The notes beneath the pieces are model-generated. The model worked only from the letters and a program-made list of their open reading frames with translations, was not told the origin of the DNA and searched no databases. This document shows, piece after piece, positions 11,767 through 20,293 of a stretch of DNA of 64,000 nt. This DNA comes from Natrialba magadii ATCC 43099 (GTDB taxonomy: Archaea; Halobacteriota; Halobacteria; Halobacteriales; Natrialbaceae), in assembly GCF_000025625.1 (NCBI RefSeq), contig NC_013922.1, positions 868,001 to 932,000 of the forward strand. Direction: 5' to 3'. The stretch's first letter is position 1. Each line of letters opens with the position of its first letter. A program made the position numbers and the translations under genes.

Positions 11767-12732
11767 TCAGGCGTGAGCCAGATAGTTTTCCGAACACCAG
11801 ACCCACTCGTTCTCCGATGGAACGTACAGCCCCCACCAGGTGATGTCATCACACTCCTCGGGGCCGTTCATCACCTCGGCCTGGGTTCCCTCGGGCAGCG
11901 TCAACACGACATCGTCGTTGAGACACGGCTGTTCGCGCCCGTTCAGATCCGTCGTCGTGACGACCTGGTCGCCGTCCTGGAACTCGTCGCCGCCACCACC
12001 ACCGCCACCGCCACCGTCCTCCTCTTTCACCAGACTCTCGAAGTGATCCATATCCCAGTCCGGATACGGACAGGTACGACCACCGTGGTGGAAGCTACTG
12101 CAGTCGCCATCCGGCACGTGCGTGTGGCCGATGATCCCTCCCGACTCGTTCTGGATGCAGGTGTTGCTCGTATAGAACTCGAGTGGGATGTCGTGCATGT
12201 CCGCAATGCAGCGTACGAGTTCGGCGGAAGACTCGTAGCAGGCGTCGGAGATGCCGTTGTCGTCGAACCACTCGTGTTCGATACCGATTGAGCGATGATT
12301 CGCGATGGATCGGGCGTGCCAGGCCGCGCGGTCGTGGTGAACCAGCTGGTCGACGTGACCTGCCTCGGGGCCGTCGGTCCAGTCGTAGTTCTTCACGAGG
12401 TAGTGAGAACTGACGCCCGAGTCCGAACTGGTGAGGGTGTTGAGCGCGCCCTGATATGCGCCGGCAGTGACGTGGATGACAATCCAGTCGATGCTATGGT
12501 CGCGCGCGCTGTGGTTCGCCGCCTCGACCCAGCGGTCCGCGGCGTCGCACTCGGTGTGTGAGGCTGCTGTCCGATCTACCTGGGTTCCGAGTATCGTCCC
12601 GGTCCCGGCGGCAACACCGGTCGCCTGGAGAAACGATCGCCGCTTCCAGTTGCTATGGCTGGTCGTCTCTCGGTCGTCGGTACTCGAGTGCTGTTCGCCG
12701 TCCGGATCGTGTGTGGTGCAATCAAGGCACAT
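11767..12732 (-). CDS. Tat-exported N-acetylmuramoyl-L-alanine amidase-like protein with SH3 tail
   Basis: 321 residues from ATG 12732; a GTG 21 bp upstream is the other choice, but a TATA-like element near 12762-12768 favours 12732. A Tat motif (KRRSFLQATGVAAG, 30-43) lies in a long polar leader. Residues about 82-232 resemble amidase_2 / T7-lysozyme-type domains: IVIHVTAG (H87), IEHEW, GHTHVPDG (H203) and RTCPYPDWD (C221), consistent with a His-His-Cys zinc site. A nine-glycine linker (about 240-248) leads to a C-terminal SH3-like domain (about 252-321). Haloarchaea have no peptidoglycan, so the substrate may be another organism's wall or a different amide. Confidence 0.8.
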   Translation of the reverse strand: MCLDCTTHDPDGEQHSSTDDRETTSHSNWKRRSFLQATGVAAGTGTILGTQVDRTAASHTECDAADRWVEAANHSARDHSIDWIVIHVTAGAYQGALNTLTSSDSGVSSHYLVKNYDWTDGPEAGHVDQLVHHDRAAWHARSIANHRSIGIEHEWFDDNGISDACYESSAELVRCIADMHDIPLEFYTSNTCIQNESGGIIGHTHVPDGDCSSFHHGGRTCPYPDWDMDHFESLVKEEDGGGGGGGGGDEFQDGDQVVTTTDLNGREQPCLNDDVVLTLPEGTQAEVMNGPEECDDITWWGLYVPSENEWVWCSENYLAHA

Positions 12733-13032
12733 AGAAAGACTATCACACAACACAGATACTAATAACTATTGGATATTTGGGTGTCGAATTTCGGTTACGG
12801 CCGCTAGCACAGGTAGCGAAACAGAAGTCGAAAGTCGGAGGGAAGGTCGCCAGTGCGTGCAGACACCTCCATACGCTCCGGCTGATCGAACAGGTCACCG
12901 GCACAGTCGGAGATAGAGCGTGGGCACACCAGAACTGACCAGAACTGACTGGAACAACCGCATCAGAAACAGTCTCGACGACAGTTCAGGGCCGTCTTGT
13001 GTCGCTGTGTCTCGAGCGGACGGCAGAGCGGT

Positions 13033-15216
13033 CTATTCCTCTGCAATCCGGCTCCCGCCCGGCGGCATGAAGTGCTGAATACGGTCAGGGCTGGCGATCT
13101 TCCGCACGAACGTCTCGTCTTCGAAGCGGTCACGGAAGCGACGGTACAGTCGTTTGGCCGCGTCGGCCTGCGCGTACCGACCCGGCTCGAGTTCGATCGT
13201 CGTCTCCGCGGTGCCCTCGATGGCCGACGGCGGGCCGCCGATGACGCGAGTGTAGGGCTCACACTGGATGCCGACTGCGGCACCGACGGGGGTGTCGCGG
13301 TAGTAGGTTCGGTCGCCGCGGATGGCGAACCCGCCTTTCTCCAGGTACTCGCCGCTCTCCGGTGTCTTGGTCACCTGATCGGAGTCGACAGCGTAGACGT
13401 CACCCGCATAGCGGCCGTCCTTCCAGACCGAGGAGTACGAGACTGCGAACTGTGCGGCCTCCTCGATGCTCGACTCCGGCAGTTCGATGTCCGAAGAGGA
13501 GGCCTCGCTCGGATCGGTCGCCTTCAGCACCGTGACCGGACCGCCGTGTGCCTGAGTGTGAAGTACCTTGTCGCCGGGTTCGAGATACTTCTTCACCAGT
13601 TCCTCGTTCTGGTCTGCGTCCCGGCCGCCGATCACGAGGTAGCCGTCGCTGGTGTGGAACCAGCGGAACCGGTCGAACCAGGGCTCGTTCTCTCGAATCG
13701 GAATGGAGGACTCGGCGAGCCAGTCGCGGTCGTCGTCCTCGTCGTCTTCGTCCTCGTCGCCCGCGCCCGGTTTGCCGTCCTGTTCTTCCCACTCGTCGCG
13801 GCGCCGCTTCGCATCTTTCAGGTCCTCTCTGGTGTCTTCGATAGCCGCGAGCGCACCCTCTTTTTTCTCCGCGACGCGTTTCGCCTCGGTGTAGAGGCGG
13901 TCCGCGTTCTGCTCGACGCCGTCGTGTGCGACGAGTTCGATGTACTCGCCGTCGACGTCGACGGTGACGATTCCCTCGCTGCCGTCGACGTCGATGACTG
14001 CCTCGGCGGCTTCGATGCCCTGCTCGGCACCGTCCTCGAATCGCGCCTCGATTTCGTCCCAGGGCCGGTCCTGCGCGCGAGCCTCCTGTATCGTCGAGAG
14101 GATGTCGTCGACGAGGCCGTAGTTGGCGTAGAGCAACTCGGCGTTCTCGCGCAGGTTCTCGGCCTCCTGCTCGAAGCCTTCGATCGCACCCTGCTGTTGC
14201 TCGATGATCCGCTCGTGTTTGGCGATCTCTTCCCCGAAATCGGGGCGCTGGCTCGTCGGATCCGGCTCCTCCTCGTCTTCCAGTTCGAGGTGGAAGAAGT
14301 AGTCGTCGAGCGCGTCGAGGAAGGTGTCGTACGGCTCGCCGTCGAAGCCGGCTTCGTCGTGCTCCTCGAGTGGGAACGGCGTGACGTCGACGACGCGGCC
14401 GGTGTCGCCATCGTCGTTGGCGCGGTCCTCGTTGTTGTCGTCGTCCGCACTCTCGCTTTCGTCCGCCGACTCCCGATACAGTCGCGAATTGAAGTTCCCG
14501 TTCCGGATATCCAATGCGAGCCGTTCGATCGCCTCGTAGAGCCTGTCGTAGGTCTCCTCGTCGGCGTCGCCGATATCCATCGCCTTCTCGACGCCAGCGC
14601 GGGTACAGATCTCCTCGGCGTACAGCCCACCGAAGTTGAGCTGTGTCGCGAGGGTTCGCACCACGTCCGTATCCGACTCCTCCATCTCGTGAGCGAAGAC
14701 CTCTCGGGAGACCGTCAGCGGATTCGTCCGCGTGTCCGGGAACTCGTATCGCGATCCCGGCACGACCGTTCGTGACTTGAGCCGCACTGTCTCCAGACAG
14801 TCGATTACCTCGTACTCGCCGTCCGTGACTGCGACGTTTCCTTGTCCGAACAGCTCGACGATAAGCCGGGTCGTCCCGTCGTCGCGCTCGAAGGTGAACT
14901 CGAGTATCCGGTCGAACTCGTACTGTTCGACGCCGGCGAAGTCCGCGCCGGAGAGTCGGTTGCGCAGCATCATCGCGAACTGTGGCGGTCGGCCGGGGGC
15001 GTCCGGCACCCGCTCTTGGGCGACCGTGTGGGCTCGTTTGACCTCGCCGACCTCGAGCAGCAGTTCGATGCGGCCGCGGTCGAAGTCGCGCATTTTGAGG
15101 CGGACGAGGTCGTCGCCGTAGCGATAGGCTTTGTCGACCTTCGCGCCCTCGTAGGTGCCGAACTCGCGGACGAGGGCGGCGAGATCGACGCTCGTCAGCT
15201 CCCGCTTTGGATCCAT
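13033..15216 (-). CDS. rqcH: Ribosome quality control protein RqcH (NFACT family)
   Basis: 727 residues. NFACT-N is seen in MDPKRELTSVDLAALVREF, KVDKAYRYGDDLVRLKMRD, MMLRNRLSGA and VELFGQGNVAVTD. A coiled-coil region (about 340-480) carries the middle segment. The NFACT-R domain starts near 510 with WFDRFRWFHTSDGYLVIGGRDA and includes HGGPVTVLK. The family binds the 50S subunit carrying a stalled peptidyl-tRNA and, in bacteria, adds C-terminal alanine tails; archaeal members are thought to act alike. Its nearness to pelA groups two ribosome-rescue factors. Acidic insertions (e.g. DEDEDDEDDD) are haloadaptations. Confidence 0.93.
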   Translation of the reverse strand: MDPKRELTSVDLAALVREFGTYEGAKVDKAYRYGDDLVRLKMRDFDRGRIELLLEVGEVKRAHTVAQERVPDAPGRPPQFAMMLRNRLSGADFAGVEQYEFDRILEFTFERDDGTTRLIVELFGQGNVAVTDGEYEVIDCLETVRLKSRTVVPGSRYEFPDTRTNPLTVSREVFAHEMEESDTDVVRTLATQLNFGGLYAEEICTRAGVEKAMDIGDADEETYDRLYEAIERLALDIRNGNFNSRLYRESADESESADDDNNEDRANDDGDTGRVVDVTPFPLEEHDEAGFDGEPYDTFLDALDDYFFHLELEDEEEPDPTSQRPDFGEEIAKHERIIEQQQGAIEGFEQEAENLRENAELLYANYGLVDDILSTIQEARAQDRPWDEIEARFEDGAEQGIEAAEAVIDVDGSEGIVTVDVDGEYIELVAHDGVEQNADRLYTEAKRVAEKKEGALAAIEDTREDLKDAKRRRDEWEEQDGKPGAGDEDEDDEDDDRDWLAESSIPIRENEPWFDRFRWFHTSDGYLVIGGRDADQNEELVKKYLEPGDKVLHTQAHGGPVTVLKATDPSEASSSDIELPESSIEEAAQFAVSYSSVWKDGRYAGDVYAVDSDQVTKTPESGEYLEKGGFAIRGDRTYYRDTPVGAAVGIQCEPYTRVIGGPPSAIEGTAETTIELEPGRYAQADAAKRLYRRFRDRFEDETFVRKIASPDRIQHFMPPGGSRIAEE

Positions 15217-15455
15217 ACAACAGAGTGCCCCGCGCGGTCAAAAAGGCGTGTCGCTCCGTGGCGGGCGTCGTCCGCTGGTTTGGTCGCCACTCGTCGCCTT
15301 CGCAGCACACGTCCGAATGCAACAACCACAGCCCTCAGACGACGCTCTGCTCGACAGTCGGAAAGGCTAATCCCGCCCGACCCACTGCATACCGGTATGA
15401 ACGCTGTGAGCGAGTCGACGAACCGCACCGACGCACACGGGGGCGATCGACAGCC

Positions 15456-16112
15456 ATGAGCGCACCACAGGACAACGCCTCCTGGCAGGCCCTCCTCGAG
15501 TTACCTCCAATTCTGGAGCGACTCGAGGACACCGGTGGTATTCCGGTGCTCGAACTGGTCGAGCAGCTTTCAGAACAACACGACCTCGGAATCGAGGCCG
15601 AGGGAATCGCCTACCACGACCGTGGAATTCGCGTTCCCGGCTACGACGCAACCTTCGTCCACGAGCCGACGGGGTCACGCGGCCGGCCCGCCTTCAGCGT
15701 CGAGGTGAACTCCGTCGGCTCACGAAACACCTGGGGCATCTTCGACAAGACCAACTCCTGGGACGTCTACCTCGTGCAGGCACCCGGTATCGCGGCGCTC
15801 GCCTGGATCAGCGACGAGGAGTACCGCGTCGAGGAGGCCGAGCAGTTCGAGACCAAACAGGATGCCGTCGCCGCTGGCCGGTTCTCGTTCGGCATCTTCC
15901 TCTACGGCGGCGACGCCTGGCAGGAACAACTCGAGTACATGCGCCGGACGAACGCGCCGGCGTACCTCCAGCGCGAGGACGGGTCGACGATGCATCCCTC
16001 GACGCAGTCTGAGTTCTTCCAGCTCGTCGATTCCTCGCCGACTGAGTTCCGAACGAGCGGCAACGCGCCCTCGTATCTGGGGCTGCTGGAGCTCGAAGTG
16101 ACGATCGACTGA
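15456..16112 (+). CDS. Conserved hypothetical protein
   Basis: 218 residues from ATG 15456 (MSAPQDNASWQALLELPPILERL). It is soluble, acidic and without a signal or membrane segment. Segments such as FSVEVNSVGSRNTWGIFDKTN and WDVYLVQAPGIAALAWIS suggest an alpha/beta fold. It is divergent from rqcH across a 239-bp gap that should hold both promoters. I do not recognise the family. Confidence 0.7.
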   Translation: MSAPQDNASWQALLELPPILERLEDTGGIPVLELVEQLSEQHDLGIEAEGIAYHDRGIRVPGYDATFVHEPTGSRGRPAFSVEVNSVGSRNTWGIFDKTNSWDVYLVQAPGIAALAWISDEEYRVEEAEQFETKQDAVAAGRFSFGIFLYGGDAWQEQLEYMRRTNAPAYLQREDGSTMHPSTQSEFFQLVDSSPTEFRTSGNAPSYLGLLELEVTID

Positions 16113-16129
16113 GAAAGAGGGACGCGCTC

Positions 16130-16789
16130 TCACGCACTCAGAGCCAACAACACGAGCGGGACGGTGTTGACCGCGACGTGTGCTCCCACGACCACGAAGA
16201 GGGTTCGCCGCCAGACGTAGGCCACGGTCAACAGAATGGCTGCTGGCACGAAGACGAGCATTCCGACAACCCCGTCACCGATATGGATGAGAACGAACAC
16301 GGTCGCCGTCACGATCCCGGCGACCCACGTCGACGCCGTGACCGCCTCGAGTCGTTCGAGTGCGTATCCCCGGTACAGCACTTCTTCGGTGACGCCGGCG
16401 GTGGCGGCGATGAACAGCGTCCAGTACAGTTCGGTGCCCTCAGGGGGTGTTCCGTTGCCGCTGGCCGTCTCGAGTAGCCCGAACTGGCCGAGCAGCGATT
16501 GCATGACCCCAACCGAGAGCATGATGGCGAGCCAGAGCCCGACGGTAATGGCGAGGTCCCACCGGTCGGGCCGTCGAAACCCGATCGACGACAGCGAGCG
16601 GTTCTCGATCCCAACGACGAATAGACAGAGTCCCACAGCGAGAACCCACTTGTAGACAGCCACGTCGACGCCGGAGAGCGACCAGCCGGTCACAGTCTCG
16701 AACGGAATCGTCAGAAGGAGCCCGAAAAGCGCCAGCACGATGGCAACGAGCGTGAGACGGGAGTGTTCGTGCGTGGCAATCGAACGCAT
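16130..16789 (-). CDS. CPBP-family intramembrane metalloprotease
   Basis: 219 residues from ATG 16789 with about seven membrane helices. The ABI/CPBP motifs are present: E135-E136 and R140 in TEEVLYRGY, H169 in FVLIHIGDG, and H204 plus N208 in GAHVAVN. These form the intramembrane metal site of Rce1-like proteases. In prokaryotes such proteins take part in peptide maturation, immunity or protein sorting; the substrate here is unknown. It converges on the hypothetical gene ending at 16112, with only 17 bp between. Confidence 0.87.
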   Translation of the reverse strand: MRSIATHEHSRLTLVAIVLALFGLLLTIPFETVTGWSLSGVDVAVYKWVLAVGLCLFVVGIENRSLSSIGFRRPDRWDLAITVGLWLAIMLSVGVMQSLLGQFGLLETASGNGTPPEGTELYWTLFIAATAGVTEEVLYRGYALERLEAVTASTWVAGIVTATVFVLIHIGDGVVGMLVFVPAAILLTVAYVWRRTLFVVVGAHVAVNTVPLVLLALSA

Positions 16790-16952
16790 GGGGTAGCCAA
16801 CTGAACGATACACCTTAGGTGTTCTGACTGATGGCTCCTTTGACAGATGGCGCAACAAACGGACGATTTCCGGATGTCTCCCGAGCCGCGACGCAGAACC
16901 GACTCAAAGCCGAACCAGAACGACCGTCAAAATCAGAACCGCGCCACCGACC

Positions 16953-17612
16953 TCACAGCTCCCATCCTTCCTGCGTGTATGCCATCTCCCAGAACCGGTA
17001 CTCGAGTTTCGCGCTCGTCAGGAACGCCTCGCGCATCGCGTCGTGCTCACCTGGGTAGCGCTCGCCGCAGTCGTCGACAAAGTCGCGACACCACGCTGTG
17101 GCGTCGCGGAACTCGTCGCTCGTGTACATCTCGATGAAGGGAGTGTACTGGTGCTCTTCGGTGGCGAGGTCGGCCATGTGCTCGCCGACGTCGAGGTAGC
17201 CCTGCATGCACGGGTAGAGCGCACCCGCAATTTCGGCGAGCGAGCCCTCGTGGGCCGTTCGAACGAGGAAACTTGTGTAGGCGATGCAGGTCGGTGCTTT
17301 CTCGGTGGACTCGAGTTCGGCCTGTGAAATGCCGTAGTCCGCGGCGAACTCGCGGTGGAGATCCATCTCGTAGTCGAGCACCTCGTGAGCGACGCCGAGC
17401 AGGTGAGTCATCGTCGCCTCGTCGCGTGCCTTCGCGCCAGCGATGGAGAACAGGCGCGCGTAGTCGAGCAGGTACCGGTAGTCCTGTTTCACCCAGTGCT
17501 TGAAGGCAGCCTCGTCGAGCGTGCCGGCGGCGAGTTCGGTGACGAACGGGTGGCTCTTCTGTGCGTCCCAGATGTGGGTCCCTTCCTCGAGAAGCTGGTC
17601 ACTGAATGCCAT
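16953..17612 (-). CDS. tenA: TenA-family aminopyrimidine aminohydrolase (thiaminase II)
   Basis: 219 residues, standard length, all helical. Key residues are in place: D44 in WVKQDYRYL, the nucleophile C135 in ALYPCMQGY, and the acid pair around E204/E209 in LEYRFWEM. TenA hydrolyses amino-HMP precursors to salvage the thiamine pyrimidine. A TATA-like TATAAG lies upstream near 17658-17664. No other thiamine gene is adjacent, and no riboswitch is visible upstream. Confidence 0.92.
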   Translation of the reverse strand: MAFSDQLLEEGTHIWDAQKSHPFVTELAAGTLDEAAFKHWVKQDYRYLLDYARLFSIAGAKARDEATMTHLLGVAHEVLDYEMDLHREFAADYGISQAELESTEKAPTCIAYTSFLVRTAHEGSLAEIAGALYPCMQGYLDVGEHMADLATEEHQYTPFIEMYTSDEFRDATAWCRDFVDDCGERYPGEHDAMREAFLTSAKLEYRFWEMAYTQEGWEL

Positions 17613-17714
17613 ACGCTATCGACGGCGCTGCACAGTAATATAAGCTAGTGCTATAATCTGCTTATACTCGAGAACGCCAGGGACGCCTTTCCCGACCGTC
17701 GGTGAACGGCTGGT

Positions 17715-18587
17715 ATGGTTTCGCTCGCGGAGGTCGTCCTCGTCGCCGCCGTCGCGGGCGGGGTGACGGGACTCGGTGCGCTCCCGCTCTTTCTCACCGA
17801 CCGCATCAGCCACCGCGTCTACGACGGTGCACTCGGACTCGCTGCTGGGATCATGGTCGTCGCGGTCGTCTTCGCGCTCATCGTGCCCGGACTCGAGTTG
17901 GGTTCGCCACTCGAGGTCGTCGCTGGCGTGCTCGCGGGCGGTGCGGTCTTGCTGATCGGGAACGCGGTGTTGCCCCATCTTCACCTCCGGTTCCGGGCGG
18001 ATCGGGTCGAGGGGACGGCAATCGTCGAGCCGTCGGTCGATCCCGTTGGTGAGGCTGGTGCGAATGGAATCCATGGCATCGAAGCCGACAGCGACGACAA
18101 CAGCGACAGAACTGGCGACGACGACACAGTCGGCGACGACCTCCGTCGCGCCACCCTCGTCGGCAGCGCCGTCACGATCCACAACGTGCCCGAGAGGTTC
18201 GCGGTCGGCATCGCGTTCGCCAGCGGCGAGTCCGCGGTCGGGTTCGCCATTGCGACCGCGATTGCCGTCCAGAACGTCCCCGACGGGTTCGCGATGGCCG
18301 TTCCCGCTGTCCGGGCGGGCGTCTCCCGGCAGAAAACGCTGGTCTATACGACCCTCTCCGGCGGTGTCCCGGAGCCGCTCGCCGCGGCGGCCGGCTTCGC
18401 ACTCGTCACCGTGGTCACCGGGCTCTTACCGGTGGCCGCCGGCTTCGCCGCGGGCGCGATGATCGCCGTCGTCTTCCGCGAACTCGTCCCCTCGAGTCAC
18501 GGCCACGGCTACGCCGACACCGCGACGGCAGCGTTCATCCTCGGCTTCGCGCTGATGTTGGTCGTGGATACGGTGCTCGCAGTGTGA
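17715..18587 (+). CDS. ZIP-family divalent metal transporter
   Basis: 290 residues with about eight membrane helices and a variable acidic loop (about 95-145). The transport-site motifs of ZIP proteins appear as HNVPERFAVG (about 156-165) and QNVPDGFAMA (about 193-202), then GGVPEPLAA. The second His of the usual HNxPEG pair is Gln here and the first Gly is Arg, changes seen in some prokaryotic members that may alter metal choice. The family moves Zn2+, Fe2+ or Mn2+ into the cytoplasm. No metal regulator lies beside it. Confidence 0.87.
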   Translation: MVSLAEVVLVAAVAGGVTGLGALPLFLTDRISHRVYDGALGLAAGIMVVAVVFALIVPGLELGSPLEVVAGVLAGGAVLLIGNAVLPHLHLRFRADRVEGTAIVEPSVDPVGEAGANGIHGIEADSDDNSDRTGDDDTVGDDLRRATLVGSAVTIHNVPERFAVGIAFASGESAVGFAIATAIAVQNVPDGFAMAVPAVRAGVSRQKTLVYTTLSGGVPEPLAAAAGFALVTVVTGLLPVAAGFAAGAMIAVVFRELVPSSHGHGYADTATAAFILGFALMLVVDTVLAV

Positions 18588-18688
18588 CGGGGCGGGTCCG
18601 AAGCGAAGTTGGAGCTGCCACGCCGGGCGTTGTCGTATTCAGGCCGGTCCTTGTTTGGAACCGCCTTCCTGCTGTTCCCGGAGCAATG

Positions 18689-18774
18689 CTATAGTAACAA
18701 CTGCAACTAGTTACACACTGATCGCCGAGCAGGCTGGCGATCAGGTGTGTATTGACTTGCAGTGGCTACTATAG
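18689..18774. repeat. 86-bp near-palindromic repeat (MITE-like), copy 1
   Basis: One of three 86-bp copies (others at 22748 and 60126). Its outer arms are CTATAGTA and TACTATAG, the inner arms contain CAACTGCAA and TTGCAGTGG, and the centre is TGATCGCC...GGCGATCA. The whole element can fold into one long imperfect hairpin. No ORF is inside. It lies in the gap between the ZIP gene and the aldolase gene. Confidence 0.9.
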
Positions 18775-18921
18775 CCGACTGCGACCGTGACGACACTCGA
18801 GTCGGTCGGCAACCAACTCGGATTTTGAGCTGGCTGGAATCGACTACTGGATGCTCTTTGTATCTCGTCTGGAGACGACGGCAACGGTGACTTTTTTTCT
18901 CGCACCAGGGAAGTCACCGCC

Positions 18922-19722
18922 ATGACGTTCGTTTCCGCCCTTCGGAACCGCGAGCCGCTCGTCGGCAACTGGCTCGCGCTGGGCGACCCGGCAGTTGCAG
19001 AAATGAGCGCGCAACTCGCATTCGACGCCGTCGTGATCGACATCGAACACACGCCACAGTCACTCGAGACGGTGACCGAAATGATTCGGGCGGTCGAAGC
19101 GGCGGGTGGCGCTCCCGAATCACCAGCCGCCGACACCGGTTCGATCGTCCGCGTCTCCGAGAACGACCCCACCGAAATCAAGCGCGTACTGGATGCCGGT
19201 GCTGACGGCGTCATGGCACCGATGGTCGACACCGCGGCCGAGGCGCGTGACCTCGTCGAGGCGACCCGCTATCCGCCGGAGGGCGTGCGCGGAATCGGCC
19301 TGGGCCGCGCGACGACGTACGGCGCGACGTTCCCCGAGGCCGTCCGGAATCCAGAGACAGCGCCCATCACTATTGCGCAGATCGAAACCGAAACTGGACT
19401 CGAACACATCGCCGACATCGCCGCCGTCGACGGTCTCGACGGCCTCTTCGTCGGCCCGGCGGATCTCTCGGCCGCGCTCGGTATCGTGGGGGAACTCGAG
19501 TCCGACCGATTCCTCGACGCGGTCGACCGGGTACTCGAGGCGGGCCACGCCGAAGACAAGCCGGTGGCGACGCTCGCGCTCGGTGGGGACGATGTGGAGC
19601 GCTGGCTGGATCGCGGGTTTGATTTTGTGGTAGCGGGTGTCGACGTGAGTTACGTGTGGACGGGGAGTGAGCGGGCGCTGGCGGCGTTCAAGCGCGTCGT
19701 CGACGAGCAAAGCGAGGTGTGA
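18922..19722 (+). CDS. HpcH/HpaI-type aldolase
   Basis: 266 residues forming a TIM barrel. Family motifs in order: GNWLALGDPAVAEM (13-26), VVIDIEHTPQS, GADGVMAPMVDTAAEAR, VRGIGLGRATTYG, IAQIETETGLEHI (metal-ligand Glu) and FVGPADLSAALG (metal-ligand Asp). Members split 2-keto-3-deoxy acids or related beta-hydroxy acids into pyruvate or glyoxylate plus an aldehyde, using a divalent metal. The exact substrate is not readable. A T7 run at 18892-18898 sits just upstream. Confidence 0.9.
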   Translation: MTFVSALRNREPLVGNWLALGDPAVAEMSAQLAFDAVVIDIEHTPQSLETVTEMIRAVEAAGGAPESPAADTGSIVRVSENDPTEIKRVLDAGADGVMAPMVDTAAEARDLVEATRYPPEGVRGIGLGRATTYGATFPEAVRNPETAPITIAQIETETGLEHIADIAAVDGLDGLFVGPADLSAALGIVGELESDRFLDAVDRVLEAGHAEDKPVATLALGGDDVERWLDRGFDFVVAGVDVSYVWTGSERALAAFKRVVDEQSEV

Positions 19723-19904
19723 GCAGTAGGGTTGTCCTTCTGTGGCTGACGCCAATTGCGGACGATTGATCGCAGTGGATGTGGTGTGAGGCGTAAGTGG
19801 ATTATGCGACGTGAGTGGGCTGCTACCCCACCCCAACGGAGCGAAGATCAACGATACGATTCAGTTATACCCCGCTCCGTCACCTGTCGCCTGCGTCGTT
19901 GGTA

Positions 19905-20177
19905 TCAGTCCCACCGACAGCGTCGATGCTGCCTCCGTCTGTGGTCACGTCCGTAGGGGGCACTCGAGACGGATTCTGCGTCGACGAGCAGGACCTCTGG
20001 TGGTGCACGACAGCCACAGGGTGCTGCGGTCGCTGTCGTGGGACCGTGGATCGTCACGGTTGTCACTGACTGTCCGCAGATCGGGCAGTCGGGGAGGGGT
20101 GGTGGAGATGAGGGTGAGGGAGAGTGTGACGGCTGGTCGTCGGCTGCGTCTCCGGCGGTGTCACCGGTATCGCTCAT
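19905..20177 (-). CDS. Small CPxC/PCGC zinc-finger protein, cassette copy 1
   Basis: 90 residues (a second ATG at 20180 would add one Met). A low-complexity acidic/Pro-Ser N-terminus leads to LPDCPICGQSVT then, 17 residues on, TAAPCGCRAPPEV: four or five cysteines able to bind one zinc. The C-terminal tail is basic (DHRRRQHRRCR). It shares the core LPxCPxC...PTxAxAxPCGCRxxP with the gene at 43819-44211, and both are divergent from the same RNA-like unit. Such small zinc fingers in haloarchaea often bind nucleic acid or partner proteins; the role here is unknown. Confidence 0.65.
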   Translation of the reverse strand: MSDTGDTAGDAADDQPSHSPSPSSPPPLPDCPICGQSVTTVTIHGPTTATAAPCGCRAPPEVLLVDAESVSSAPYGRDHRRRQHRRCRWD

Positions 20178-20253
20178 CATTGCCTCCGAACACTGCCTGT
20201 ACGGACCACCGTGGGGAAGCTAGCGGTGATACTCGAAGTGGACGATACGTCGG

Positions 20254-20278
20254 TCGTGCGGGATGTTTATGTCCCGGT
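20254..20278 (+). promoter_or_regulatory. Conserved promoter with palindrome over the TATA box, copy 1
   Basis: The 25 bp match the block at 44270-44294 at 23 positions. Arms CGGGA (20259-20263) and TCCCG (20272-20276) flank GTTTAT, a TATA box 25-28 bp upstream of the structured unit at 20294. A dyad placed directly on the TATA box would suit an operator that blocks TBP binding. The bound factor is unknown. Confidence 0.65.
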
Positions 20279-20293
20279 AGAATGAACGGAATC

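Noticed and set aside
13400-15325. 641-codon minus-strand frame overlapping rqcH
   Set aside because: Arg-rich out-of-frame reading of rqcH; the RqcH motifs are all in the other frame.
15397-15459. 20-codon ORF overlapping the start of the hypothetical gene at 15456
   Set aside because: Too short and without promoter spacing of its own; overlap by chance cannot be excluded.
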